In this document: one piece after another, positions 24,183 through 39,100 of the stretch
Position numbering within the stretch: position 1 is the first letter of the stretch
How the letters are laid out: each line of letters starts with the position of its first letter
NCBI GenBank assembly: GCA_031763025.1
Contig: JASSKH010000019.1
Coordinates: forward strand, 12,308,516-12,372,515
Direction of reading: 5' to 3'
DNA length: 64,000 nucleotides
From: Macrocystis pyrifera
Taxonomy: Eukaryota; Sar; Phaeophyceae; Laminariales; Laminariaceae
Notes under the pieces: generated by a model
What the model saw: only the letters and a program-made list of their open reading frames with translations
Told to the model about the DNA's origin: nothing
Database searches by the model: none
Translations under genes and position numbers: made by a program

Positions 24183-27100
24183 GGGGGGGGGGGGGGCGGA
24201 ACGTTTTATCCCGAACAATTGCGAGTTAGTATCAGCTCGGTAAATTTCATCTGAAACAATCGCGGCTTACCATCAGCTTGGTAACGACATCGACTACTTC
24301 CATGTGCGGGCTCAACACACCTCTGCTTCGGCGACGACTGCTCTTCATTTCTTGCTCCCGCTGCTGCTGCTGCTGATGATGATGATGATGCTGCTGCGAA
24401 GACACAAGCATGCTGATGGGACTCCTCCCGCCCGCCTCATAGTAGTCGCTAGCCGTGGCACTCATCGCCTGTACCCCGACCGCAGACGGAGCTGGCGAGT
24501 CAAACTGACTGCCGGAAAAACGAATCAAACAGGGCGGGGAGCGAAAGCTTCTTCGAGAGGGCGCCCACCGGCTCCCACCCGCTCCCGGACTGAATGGATA
24601 CGACGGGAGAAATCGTCAGGCTCTCCCAGCCGATGCTGGTGGTCCCGGATCGCACGTCGGCGGCTTGCCACATGGAGTTTGCTCCCGTCGAGGTGGTGCG
24701 GCTTGTGGGGGCGCTGCGGGAGGACTGGGTGGGTTCCGAGCTGCGGACTAGGCGCTCCTGGAGCGAGAAAAACGGAGAGGGGAGGGGGAACAAGACGAGA
24801 GGGAGGGGGGGGGGGGGGGGGGGGTTTTAGAGGGGAGATCAGGAGTCTATTTACTCTGAAAGCTCCTCTAGATCGTGCCGTGTAGATTGAACATCTGTTC
24901 GGCACGCGCACGCCGTTTTTTTCTCGAAACCCCCACCCCTTGCCCCTTCAACCCTCTCCCCCAGCTTCCGCAGTTTTTCACGCAAGCGTTTCGGCAGATA
25001 TCAATGCACATGCGGCGACCAATTCAGTGCTTTTTTTTTTTTTTTTACGATCTTCACTAATTTTTTCGTTTGCCATCCGACGACGTGCAGCATGAGGTTC
25101 ACCGTTGAAAGTCCCTCACACAAGCATCCCGTTAAAGAATAAACCCGTTCTCTGACCGTTGTAGTACAGCAGCAGTCCCGTTTTGGGGGGACGAACCACT
25201 CAGATTCCGTGAATTTTTTCTCCTGAGCGGGACTGAGGTCCGAAAAGGGTTCTCACCCCCTCTACTGCGAGGACCGCACTTCCGCCGTGGGGACAATAGG
25301 TGGCATATATACTTGAAATTAGAGTTAGATGCATCTTTCTGGACAGGCAGTGCAGCACGAAGAGCCCTTGACGGAAAATCAAAACAGAAAGGAAGCCTAC
25401 GCACTAGCTCTTCCTTTCGTCATGGCGAAGAGAGAGGCTTGTACCGCGGACGATAGCAGGCGCTATGCCCCCCCCCGACCTCCCCCTCCAGCGCAGTCCA
25501 CAAGCACCTGGACCCAGGTACACCCCCCACTATACAAAGAAGCCGTCCGCAAGAACACGTGTTTATCGCGCAAGTTCGGGGGAAAAAAAAAAAAAAAAAA
25601 AACATGCTTCCATCCATCCCTACTGGACCTGCTGCTGGCACACTATTTTGGATTCGTAGAGATTATATTTACACGAAAACCTAAGCCTTGCATTAACCTA
25701 CGGTGTGTAGTATTACGGGGGTCCACAGTTAGTAGGACCCATGGCATACATAAAAACCTATATATTTACCTATTTTTACAAACAATATTTGGTCCTTTTT
25801 ACTATGGTCCCCGGTAATACCTACACTATTACGGGGGTCCATAGTTAATAGGACCTATGGTGTACATAAAAACCTATATATTTACCTATTTTTACAAACA
25901 ATATTTGGTCTTACTTGCTATGGTCCCCCGCAATAGCCACACGAAAAAAACACGAAAAACCGAGAAGTACAAGAACGAAAAAAAAGAGAAAAAAACATTG
26001 CCACCATGCCCGTGAATATAGTTGACGCTTCAAGGCTCCCGTCACTATCAAACAGGTATAACGTTTATGGCCAGACAACTTTGGTATCGAAAAACGAAAG
26101 GCAAGCAGGAATACATACAAAAAGAAAAAAGACACCTATATTGAAAACGAAACAAGAAAATACCGGCAACAGAAAAGAGCAACACGGAGGAAAACGAAAA
26201 AAAAAGAAAAACAAAAACATACCCGCAGGAAGTTTTGTACACCAGTGACGAAAGAAAATCGTGATTCTTCTCACAGGATGGGAGATGGGTCCCTCCTCTT
26301 CATCCACTTCGGCGGCTTCCTCCACCCCGCTGCCTCTCCTGAAATCACCCTCTGTGACCGCCGGGTCTACGGAGTCGACCGTGCTCCTAGGCTTCCAGGC
26401 GGGGGCGAGCATGGCGCTGAACTGTTTCAGCGCGACGGTCTGGCCCTCGAAAGCGATTCTGATCTTGACTTGCCTCCCGATCAGGGTAACGGTTTCCTGA
26501 GGGATATTTTCCCTTACCTGTCATTATGGTGGTCATAGGTTGTTTTTGGTGTTGGGGAGGGGGGGGGGGGGGGGGGGACGGAGGGGGGTTTATGTCGGTG
26601 TTGCTGGTAGTGATGCGTTGTGCGTGTGTTCTTCAAATTAAATTGTTCTTTCTACCCGTCGACATCCAGCACAACCAGCGCCCGTGCCTAACCTCCAATC
26701 CTATTACGGGCGACAATCGTTAATAGGACCTGCGGTGCAAACAGAAACCTACATACTTGCCTACTTTTACCGACAATATTTTTTGTCCTGTTTGCTGTGG
26801 TCCTCCGTAATATAGAGATAGAAACAAGCTCCGTGGTGACAAAACTGCGACACACGAGATGCTGCGCTGCTGTTACGCAGTAACCAGAGTAGACCATGCA
26901 ATGCCGTGTCATCGTACCGAACACGACAAGACACGACTTACATACGCATTCTATGAAAGATAGGAGAAACAAAATGAACAAAACTGAAAAAAAATGGATG
27001 CTTTGTGTTTTTTTTGTTCATGCAATGGTAGTAGAGGCGCAGGCAGCAGTTGCACCTAATTTTTTTCGGAGGATCCTAATTTGACACCAAAAACCCTTTC

Positions 27101-30100
27101 GGGACAAACTGCAGTACCATTTTGGGGACCAACTACCCAAATCCTAACTACTAATAGTTCGTCCCCTAAAACGGGAGCGCAGCCCCGAAAATTGACTGCG
27201 AGAAAACCTCAAGGTGCGACCCGACAGACGATCTCGAGATGCATTTTCACGGTAGGGATCGTCTACGGTAAGATCTACAGCAGTACCGAACCTTTCTGGG
27301 GAAAAAAAGTACCTATACCATTCGTAGGACGACTCAAAAACGGACTTTGGAGAAAGAGGGTAACCTTCAACCGGCCGAAAAGAACGCGAATGCGTAGGTC
27401 AACACACGAGACGTTGAGAAAACAACGAACGGCACGCGAACAATATCGGGGTAAGAACCCCCGGTCAGTCAGGAAGGTTCTTCTTCAAATGTGCTACTAT
27501 TTATTACGGTGGTCGACAGTTAATAGGACCTACGGTACACACAGAACCCTATATATTCCCCTATCTTTACCAACAATATTTGGTCCTGTTAACTATGGTC
27601 CCCCGTAATAGTAATACGTACCGCTATCGAAACACGCATACCAAAAAGCCTGCTATTACGGGGGACCATAGTAAAGAGGACCAAATATTGTTAGTAAAAA
27701 TACCTAAATATATGGGTTTTTATGTATGCCATAGGTCCTGTTATCTATAGACCCCCCCCAACAATAAGAAGTTCATCACGACACATACTATACTATAAAC
27801 AAAAACTTGTGGTGTGCCAACAACATCGGCTTGAGGGGTCTGGTGAGTCGGATTGTTTCGGGCCAAAAAGTGCAACGTATCTCTTTCGTGGTACCCGTCG
27901 GTAGTGCTTGTGCTCGTGTTCGCGTAGGCGGTCGTGGTTGAGGTTGCGTTGTCCGTGGTGATGACGTGTCGTGTCGACGTCGTGTATTTATAGCTTGCGT
28001 TCACGAGAGCGTTCATGTGTTGTGCTTTGGGTGAGACGGAATCTTGTGCGTGCGGGGGATACTTGCTGGTTTCGTTCAAGTTTGTACACCTGGAACGTGG
28101 TTCAACGATCGTATGTGATTTTGACGTTTCGTCGATCGTATTGGTTTGGTTGGTACCTTGATGGGATTGGTTTTACTATGCTTCTACAGGATTGGTGGTT
28201 CGGTAGGATTCACCCCTCAGGCGGATGGTCGATTCTCACTACATGACCCAGAGCAGTTTAGTCAAGGTCGAACTGTTCCCGATCTTGAATGATCTAGAGC
28301 ACGTCGTCGGCGGGTGGAAGGAAGAGAGAGCCAGCCGTATATTAGGCATGGTGTGCTTGTAGCATGCAGTTCCTGGGCTGAGTCCGTGCTGTTCACAGAT
28401 CCTGCACCACGTCTCAAAACGGCAGATGAGGAACTACCAGATGATCTATCTGATCTGTAGATGATGTATGTGATCTGTAGATGGCCTATCTGATCTGTAG
28501 ATGATCTATCTGATCTGTAGATGATATATATATATCTGATCTGTAGATGATATATACATCTGATCTGCAGATGATCTATCTGATCTGTAGGTGATCTATC
28601 TGATCTGTATATGATACACCTGATCTACAGATGATCTATCTGATCTGTATATGATCTTTCTGAGCTGTCCGAGGTGCGATAGGATGGGTGCTTCGATTTG
28701 GTTGGTGCCTTGGTGCGTCCCTGGCACCTCTTTTGCGAAATAAAGAAATCACAACGGTGCGCTCGACAAAAAGAGAAAACGACCTACACTCCTTCCCAGT
28801 ACCAAAGCCAAAACCTCAACAGTGCGTTGAGAAATCTGAACAAAATTACGAAAATATAGTTTTTTTTTCATACTTGTATTTTACTTGGTTTAAGTAACCT
28901 CCCCCCCGTGTCTGGGTCTCGAAAGTGAGTAGTGAGGTGTCGGGATTGTTATGTTTTTCGTAGACCCCTTCATTTATTTCCAGTATGTACGTATTCAATT
29001 CAAAACGTAACTATATGTACGTCTTTTTACAACATCTGACTGGAACATCTGGATTCATTAATACTAAATCCTGAAGTCAGTTACGAGGGAACATTGTGAT
29101 CAGTCACCACGATGGACTCTAAAATCATACGCCACCATATGTTTACAAAACCATGTTGTTTTCTTGTTAGTACGTGTGTTGTCCCAAAATAGTTGCAATA
29201 TTTCGCCAAATAGCTCGTAACTAGCACTCAAGTCCAGCTACCTCAAAACCCCAGACTGAAGCACTTACAGCAGCGATACCCACAAAGTCGCACAAACTCA
29301 GCGTTTTGATAGGAACACTCGAAGAACCTCGGGGGTCATTAATCCCACCGCGCCTACGTTGTGACTTGCTCTGCCTTTACCTGGAGGGTAGCACAGTTGT
29401 TGAGCTTGATGCTGTAGTGCGGTCGTAGGACTTTTCAGATTCTCGGCACGCAAGGTGGTTGTCGAAGAACAAGAAAAGCTGGATGGCGACGTCGGTTGAT
29501 CAAACGGCTTTTTTTGTACGGTGAAGTTCGTGTATGGAAGGGTGAAAATTTGGTTGGTGTGGTCGGTTGTTACCGTATCTTTTACTCTCCAGCTCTCCGA
29601 ACAAAGCCGTGATGACAGGTGTCTCCACTTATCTCTTCCCCCCGGTACTTGCCTTCATTTCGATCGCTGCAGAGGGTTCACCATTCCCACTGCTCATCGA
29701 TTTTGATTCAATTTTGCTAACTCACGCTACGCTCTCGCGCTTTCCGCGATGACGAAAAAATAAAGGCCCAATAACTACTTTTTTCGTTTCGTTTTTTTTT
29801 TTGTGCGAACCCACCGGGATTCGAACCCCAACCATCGGCACGGTCGTTGCATTCGAGGTTAACCATTAGACCACCGAGCCGATCACGATGACAATGGTTG
29901 GTTTCGTTGGGCGATGGAGTTGGTTGGTGACGTTGGTTGGTGGAGTAGGTTCTGAACGATGGAGTCGGTTGCTGAAGTCGGACGATGAAGATGGTTGGGG
30001 AAGCTCGACGATATAGTTTGGTTGATGGAGTTGGTTGACGCAGTTGGCTGGTTGCATGCAGATGAGCGACGATCAAGTCGGTTCGTGAAGTCGGCGAGTG

Positions 30101-33100
30101 GAGCCGGACGATGGAGTTGGCTGGTGTAGAGAGCTTCCGGCGGAGAGCATTTCAGCAAAGCGCTGCAGCAGAGCTGCGGACCACGGGGCCATCTCCGGAC
30201 TTTGCTCAAAGCGGCAACAATATTTTTCGGCTCCGACAGCGATGTTGCGGTCGGTGTAGTTGTTCTAATGGCTATGTGGTTGCTGCTGATGCTGATGTGG
30301 TTGTTGTAGGTGTCGGATTTTCGATTGGTGGTGACCCTTTAGCCCGAGCGGCCAACACCCCAGAACCGGGGAAGACACAAGAGGGTGTCGAGCCTGAACA
30401 ACGGAGGAAAACGCTAACACAACGGCCATTTAGATCAAGGAGACGTTTTCGGACTCATGGCTCATCACAATACGTTTTCATGCTGCTTGAATACGTCGCA
30501 AACACAGCAAGCACATGTGTGTGACTGGTCTGACCAACGTATCGATCGACCTCACGATACTATCAGGGTTCCTTTTAGACCAATCAGCGGTCGATCTTCG
30601 ACCAATCAGCGCTCGATTTTCCATCAATATGCCGATCGATTGTCACCAATCAGCCGATCGATTTTTTACCAATCAGCTACCGCTTGACCTAAACAAGCGA
30701 GTGGCCACTAAGCGATCGCGGTATCTGACTAACGATGATCTGACTGGACGAGCGACTGACCAATCAATCACCGCGAGGAGGTCGCACCTATCGCACGACC
30801 TTGCTAGAGAGCGCGCACGACCTCTCACCGACGCATGCATTCGTTCACCTCGATAAGGTCGGCGAGGACGAACTCGTACTCCGCTTGCCCGTCGTTGGGC
30901 TGAACCATCATCACCGCACCGTCGGGCGAGAGCCTCAGGTGTCGCAAGTGGGTCGTGACAAGCCTGTTCAGGTGCATAGAAACCCAACGAAACACCAAAT
31001 GAGAAAGGTGGGGAGAGGGGGGGGGGGGGGGTGGGGGGGGATACGCCAAATTCGGAGCCAAACTGCGAGGGGGGGGGGGGGAAGGGCGTGGGGGGTATAT
31101 CGGGAGGGGCACTTGCATGGAGGAGGGTTTGTTGCTTTTCCGCGTTTACCACCGTAGAGGTCATTACCCTCACCCATCAATAGTTTTCCATCGCGATTGC
31201 CAGCGGCCTCAACATATAACCTCCAACAGGTCGATCTTTGACACCGTGCACCAGCACCCACCACACGAACGAGCACCATCGTCAGCCATCGTCACTATCG
31301 TCCCCACCGTCATCACCACCTCCAAACCACCAACACAACCATCGCAACCGACTCAATTCATGTCGGCAGCGCCTGGGCGTCCGACCCTATACTCTGTCAG
31401 GAAAATCAAACCTCCTCATGGCAGCCTACACGAAGCTGTTCTTAGTCTGAGCGAACCGGCAACGCCAGCAGCCGCACCAGTAACAAAAAAGAAAGCCGCA
31501 TCTGAAACACGGGGTTGGGGTCGGGCCGATAGCTGTTTCAGTTCGTGTTTTCAAACCCCCCCGAAAACACCATCTGACGAGCGAATCTCTTTTGCGCCGC
31601 ATTATCTTTTGTTCCAGGCAGGACCATCCAGTCGGATTTAGTGCTGGCATGCTGTAGGGGTTATAACCCTCTTTCCTCCAGCAATATTTTCCCTCACTGA
31701 GTCCAAGTAGTTTGTCCTCCAAAACATGGTTGCCGTTGTGATGAATTCCGCGTATTGGTTTTCGGAGACACAAACAGAAAGGCATAAAGTCACACCTTTG
31801 CAGATTAGATTGGTTGAAACGCCGATCGGAAGTCAGTAAAGTCGATCACGAAGTGGAACTGCCTTTATTCGTAATTTTTGTCGAAGCGGTCAGGTCAGAT
31901 TGGTAGCATCTTCCGTGTTCAAGTAGTAAGATTCTCGTTACGGGAGAACATCGTAATCAGAACCGAACGTGCTCAGCAAACATAATGGGAATATATCCAT
32001 GTTTGGTGTGCATGATGGGTCCTAATCACTATTGATATGGTCCCCTGCAATGGTTGGGAGCACGTACACCAGTAGACGGTAGTTGCAAGACGACACATGG
32101 AAAAATAACTATAATAGTAGCAACGGGTGCCCTCCACAAAGATAAAGCGACCTCCACCCCATCCCCAGCGTCAAAACGGTAAAAAAATCCAGTGCGTCGA
32201 GATTTATTGCTGGACGAACTTACGAACAGCGAGTTTTTTTTTTCAGACCTGTAGTTTGCTTGATTTTAGCATACCCCCCCCCCCCGTGCATGGGTCTCGA
32301 AAATGGGTAGTATAGTGGGGAGTCGGGATTTGTTTTTGTGGGCCCCCTGATAGTAGCGGTTTTCTATGCCGAGCTCGGGCCAGGCAGAGGTGTATCAGTG
32401 TTTTTTTCTGGGGCTTCTCACTCACGAAGGTCTTACGCCCCACCCAAACGCTGATTTCGAGAAAAAAAGGAAGTGCACCACGATGACCAGTCCCGTGGCC
32501 TATATTTACACAGAGCATTCACGTTGCCAAGCAAGAATGTATTCATTCCGACGATTTGGGGTTAAGGGTCTCCGTCCTATACAAACTACCTGTAGTTTAG
32601 TTAAACATTGCTACTCCCATCGTACCGCTACAGTAGTCTACCCTGCGCATGTGCGGTGTGGGTCGGATTAGGGCGACTGGGGCTGGGAGTATGATGTTCA
32701 GATTTTTCGGACTGGCTGGCGACGTTCCTGACCCGGAGACTACCGGCACGCCTCTTCCTTGGAATTGCCAGCAGGTTTATTTATCCACTGTGTATATGCT
32801 CGCGACACTCCCGGGAAAAATAGGGCGCATACAGAAGAGGATAGCAGAGAAATCGATGTCCTACGAGGGTGACCTCATTATATCACCCGAAACCTGACTT
32901 CGAAGAAGTTTCTTCGCGCAATCTCATCAACATCTTCTACACGCTGGGTCTGAAAACAAAAACACCACTAAAAATACCAGACTATTACGGGGGCCCATAG
33001 TAAATAGGACCAAAAGTTTTTCAGTAAATGTAGGGAAATATATGGGTTTTTGTGTGTACCGTAGGTCCTATTTACTATGCCCCCCCGTAGCACTATTCAG

Positions 33101-36100
33101 CACCGGTATACGAATACAGAAGTTGTTCTCATTCGAGGAGCTCAACCGGTCAAAGTAGCCATGAAACGGTATACCCCTACCCGTGCGACGAGTCGAATCG
33201 TCCGATATCCACCTTCTGTTATGAACCACCGACGCGGTGGACGGTGGGGGTATGTATCACTTGTATCGCACGAAACGTCTGACTCACGCGGGGCCTTTTC
33301 AAAAGCGAAACCACCGGGTTAGCAATTGCATATCAGTTCGCGTTTTCCGGCGTCGCTTCAGGCCATGCGACCGGTTCTTCGTAGGGCCCCGTGTACAATG
33401 TTTCTTAAATCCTTTTACAATTGCAGTCCCGTTTCGGGGACAAACTACTTGGAATTTGACACCATCGTCCACCCAACGGGACTGCACTACTATTACGGGG
33501 GTCCATAGTTATTAGGACCTATGGTATACATAAAAACCTATATATTTACCTATTTTTACTAACAAAATTTGGTCCCGTTAACTATGGACCCCCGTGACAG
33601 TACTATAGGGGTTAACGTCGGCATGTGGTAACACCGGAAAAGCTACCATGGCATTGGTCAAAAGAAACGTAGTTGGACGGCTTTTTTTTTTGGAAAATAT
33701 AGTAAGAGCGGGGGAAGGAGGGGTGGGGGGGGGGGGGCGTACTCGACAGGAGAGATGTACTCGATCTCATGCATGGCCGTAGTCGCATGACCGTAGACCC
33801 TCGCATCCCTACAATGCCGGGACGTAGGATGTCGGGTTTTCACCGACCAGGCAGACATTGCTTGCACGAAGCGCGAAGCGCCGTGAGGTGTCCGGCGAGT
33901 CGCATGAAGGGTGAGCTGCATCCTACTAAGAACCGCTTGTGAGGCGGACTTGCATATGGATGACAGCTTCAATGAGTTAGTTTAATTTCCGGTGTGTGTG
34001 GGGCGGGGAGGGAGGGTGTACTCATTATCATGCATGGCCGTAGTCGTATGACCATAATGCCGGGACGGAGCACGTCGGGTTTTCACCGACGAGGCAGACA
34101 TTGCTTACACCAAGCGCGAAGCGCCGTGAGGTGTTGGGCGAGTCGCATGAAGGGTGAGCTGCATCCTACTAAGAACCGCTTTAGAGGCGGATTTTCTTGC
34201 ATATGGATGACAGCATCAATGGACTGATTTAATTACTGGTGTGGTCGCTTCCAGGGGCGGCGGAGGGGGGTGCACTCGATATCATGAATGGCGGTAGTCG
34301 AATGACCATAGCCCCTCGCATCCCTACAATGCCGGAACGCAGCACGTCAGGCTTTCACCGACCAGGGCAGACATTGCTTACATCGAGCGCGAAGCGCCCG
34401 TCACATGTTCGGAGAGTAGCATGAAGGGCAGGCTGCATCCTACTGAGAATTGCTTGTGAGGCGGTCTTGCGTATGGATGACAGGTCCAATGAGTTGATTT
34501 GTTATCCGGTGAGGCCACTTTCAGAGATAGCAATAGGGGTAGAGTATGCAACTGGCTCGTGGATGCCTTACCATGAACACCACGTGACGGGATAATTTCC
34601 CATGTGCGGAGTGAAGGTTCTCCACCCCGCACAAACGGTTCATAACTCGATCGCCAGCTGTGACCGACCGCCAGATAAACAATGAGGCGGACTTGCACAT
34701 GGATGACAACGTCAACGAGTTGACTTTTAGAGCGCCCACTCAACTATGAAGAGTACGAGCGTCTATTCAACTATGAAGAGTACATGCTCTACCCAACGCA
34801 AAAAATGTACGAGTTAACATAGGCGCCGGGGCCTGCGTAGAGGACTGTCATTACTTGTGATTCGGGGTGCATGCCTCTGAAGTCGAAACCCACATTTCGG
34901 GGGAACAAACTACCAATCACTACGTACGTGGTGAGGAGTACATATCACGGGGGACGATAGTAAATAGGACCAAATACTGTTAGTGAAAATAGTTAAATAT
35001 ATAGGTTTTTGTGTGTACCGTAGGTCCTGTTTACCATGCCCCCCGTAATTAGTATGAATTCCTTTTGGTAATTACTGCACCCACTCCTGAGATAAAAAAT
35101 GTACTTCACACCTCGGACAAAAATCATTGATTCTCACAGCAGTTGACGATCTAGATTTTTGAGCGCAGATAGATCAAATAGATAGTCGATTCCTTACCTA
35201 TTTGATCCACACAGTTAAAGTTAAAGAAGTCCATGTTGACGGGTGGGAGCGGTACGATCTGCGCGGTCAGTGACAGCACAAAATTTCCTGTGTTGGATCA
35301 TTTTTACCGGTAAATGAAGGCACGTACCCTTACACAACAGATGGCAACGGCAGGTCAGCTTTTAGGATGTACACAACTGACTATCTACTACTGTAGTAAA
35401 GACCGCGATCTGTCCAACGTGTTATTACTTCCACCGCCATGTCCGTCTAAACACCAATACTCAATATTCACGGTTCTTATATTTGAGAACCCTGTCTCGA
35501 AATATAAGGGCCGTTTACACACTAATATTCAATATTAACGGTTGTTATATTTAGGGACTCTGTCCAGCAATATATAAAAAGCGTTTATACGCTAATATTC
35601 AATATTAACGGTTGTTATATTTAGGGACTCTATCCAGCAATAAACAGACCGTTTGCACACTAATGTAATATTAATCGTGAACGGTTCTTATGTTTAGGGA
35701 CTATGTCCAGCAATATATTGACCGTTTAGATATTCACATTCAATATTAACGAATCTTATTTGGTAGAAACAGTTTTGCAGCTGAGCAACGGTTCTCAAGG
35801 GGTTGGATTGGCTAAATACTCCAAAGTACAGCGATGGCTGAACATTTTACTACGGTTGTCACGATACACGCTCTCTGCTGCACCCGGGTCGAGCAGCCGC
35901 TCTCGTTTGTCACCCCTCCCCCCGACGACCGCAGAGCGAGCTGCTGCAAAATGTTATCATCTATTGTTGTGCTTGCCATCCGACAATGTGCAGCATGAGC
36001 TTGAATGTTCACCTCTTAAAATATTCCTGAAAGAAGAAGAAATCCCCGGAAACAAAGGAAACCTATGCGCAAGGTCTATCTAAGACCAACTAAGGATCGT

Positions 36101-39100
36101 TTAGGGCGTGTTGATATAAATACCAAGCGGTGCATATATTCCGCCGAGAGTAGTCCATCAAGAAAAATGTAAAAAAAAAAAACGGTCGAATGAGATCGAA
36201 GATTCCGCCGAAAGTCATGTTTTGCCACCACTCTGACCCGATACATATCGTATACCATCATCAAGATAAAACACCTCCTGGGACGAAATTTCAGACCCGG
36301 TTCCCTCCAGAAAATGGGAGGCACACTGAACGAAAATGGTGGATTTGGAATGATTTTCGTCGAGAAGGTTGCATCAATCGATGCACCGCTCGGCGTACTC
36401 AATACGTTCTCCTCCATGCCGAGAAGCCCAGCTTTTGAAAAATCGTCGAGGGGGTGTGTTGTGTGTTGTCTGCCGAGCCCGCCGGCGACGAGACCGCTCG
36501 GGAGGGGCCGCGGAACGAATACGCGACGCCGGGCGAAAAAAAAAAAACGAAAAATAAACTACTTTGTAATACACGGTCGGCACAGTCAGTCGGCATATAA
36601 TTTTCCAATACAAAGGGTCCCTACATTTCCGCGAATTGTGTAGCGTAGCATGAGCTTCAACGTCGATCACCCATAATAAACCTCAGGCAGAACGAACAAC
36701 AGGGTGAGAGGAAGCATGCTGTTGTGTTCTTCACGTCGAACCGTTCTTTCTACCCGCATGCTGACATTTTGTGTGATTATATGATATTTATCTAAACTCA
36801 TCATCATCATGCTGTGAAGATAACGAGGATGTGTAACATGTGTGATCCCTTGTTGTTTGAAAAAAAAAGAAGGATAATAAGATATGCTGAATATGTTTTA
36901 TTGCATAATAATAAGATAACCCCGCGCTTTACTCTCATTTTTCTTAGGGTTATTGCTACACGCCGATGGCTTTCCGTTCATCGTCAATGACCAACACTGA
37001 CTCTTCATACTCGTACGTTGCTGCTGCTATAAATACCAAGAAACTATTCGAACTACCCGAGGTTTTACTCGCAGCAATGGTGTGGTGGTGAGATGGCGGG
37101 GACGCTATACGCTGCCTCCCTTTTCCGCCTCCACAGCAACAACCGCGGAGCAGGGAGCCACCATCCAACGTTTTTCAGTGCAGCGACCGCTCGCCCCCCC
37201 TCCCGTCCACTACCTCCCCTGCTGCCCATCGTAACATATCCCATCCATGTTCATATCTACTACTAACGGTCCAAGGGGCGGGGATCAGCGCGTTAACATC
37301 CCCCCCCCCCCTATCAGTAGTGTTGGATATCATATCGAAATCCCCGACTTTATCGGATCATATCGATTTTGGCCCACTATCCCCCGCCATCCCCGCAGTC
37401 ATAATTCTTTGATCAATATCGTTTAGAACTCGATTATCGTAGATAATAAACATCGGAAGCTTCGATAGATCAGAATATCGGAAGCTTTCATATATCGAAA
37501 TACCGGAAGGTTTGATAGATCGAAATTTCGAACTTCCATATATATAACATCGAACGCATTTTGCCCTCTGTCCCCTGGCATCCCCATTTGTTTATATCAT
37601 GGCTGATACAAAAATGTGTTGTTCGGCGTAGCGAATATCGAACTTCTATCAAATTGTTTTTGGTTTATTTTTTTCCGGTATCGTATCGAGGTCGACCACC
37701 AATCGATATCCATCGACAGTCATGCCAACATATCACGGCTCCAACACAAAGCGAAAACCACGAAAATCCATACCTCTGGTACACTGCTGTCGCTTTCGAC
37801 AGCCAATGGTCTCCTACCCGCCCCCTCTCCCCCGGCAAACTATGGTTAACAATCGCCGTTCCTGCGATGATATCAATATAGAATTACAGTAGACCAAAAA
37901 CATGCATCAGTACCAGATATCATAAACGCATCCACATCATACTCTAGATGAGTTCAAGAGGAAACTTACATTACAAAGCACTAAACAAAGCGTATACAAA
38001 TCGTATACAGAGAGAAAGCTCTTCGTAAACGTCAGGCATGAGTAGGAATCGATCGTTTCCGCGAAGGGAACAACAACAGCAGCAGCAGCTACTGCAGCAG
38101 CAGCAGCAGCAGCAGGAGCAGGAGCAGCCTCCGCACCGCTCTGCAATTGAAGCCTCCACTCAACAAGAACAACGCCCGCATCCACTCAACAGTTTCTTCT
38201 CTGCTACCGGTATCATGTTGCCATGCTACGAAATATCCATATCATTCGCAGGAAGTATCATCCTACGATATGATATCGACCTACTGCTGCAAGACATGAT
38301 ACGATGTGATACTGCTGTATGATATTATATGATATGAACACAACATACCACTCCGGACGGAAACGTAAGGGCCGCTGGTGAACAAATACCAGAGGATCGA
38401 GCAGTCCGTAGATCTTCGTCTGCCCAGGAGTAATATGCCAGACTTGATGTATCTCAAAAGGCACGAGTAGCTCATTGCCGTATGCAATCCGAGAAAATCT
38501 AGCGTGTGCGCACGAAAAGGCACAACAACAACAACAACAACAACAAAAACCCTGCTCGTATAAAATGCATGATACAGCAGGTGGGGAAAAAAAAAAGCAA
38601 ACACACAAACTCAGTCTGTCTGGGTACAGCAGTACCATGAACAGCCGGTTTCACAACCTACACACAACACACACACACGAAAAAAAAAAAAAAACGGTCG
38701 GGGTGTGTACCAGGGTGACAAAAGATATTTCAAGACCTATGCAGACCTATCAGCACACAAACAAAACAACGTCGGGGAGCCACAACGATAGCCCACTTCA
38801 CGACCTGTTGTGAACAAAACAAGCGAAAAAAAAAGTACCAGAAACCGCACGGAATACCGGCATGCTTCAGCGTTTCGTACGACCGCAAACAAACGGCCTC
38901 TTCCGAGACTTGACACCCAAGCCATCCAATAGCCGACGGCCCAAATCCCGGGGCTACCCCTTTTCTACCAGTTGCCGGCCAAGATCTCGCGCAAGACCCA
39001 CGAGCTGCGAGTCGCATCGAGCCGTACCGTACCGTATAGTTTCGTGTCGTACAGTATGGTGGGTGGAGTAGTACGAATTGACCTGCTTATATCGTGCTGG

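Noticed and set aside
28430-28668. Regular 20-bp repeats considered as a CRISPR array
   Set aside because: Units are contiguous with no unique spacers, and the genome is eukaryotic.
29803-29880. Functional tRNA gene on the minus strand
   Set aside because: A and B boxes are good but the acceptor and anticodon stems do not pair properly, and a repeated body is attached; called a SINE head.
36314-36643. ORF spanning family E repeat
   Set aside because: The second copy at 58715-58895 has frame-breaking indels, and no family was recognised.
38038-38322. Poly-Gln plus-strand ORF
   Set aside because: CAG microsatellite within a minus-strand intron; nothing protein-like outside the repeat.
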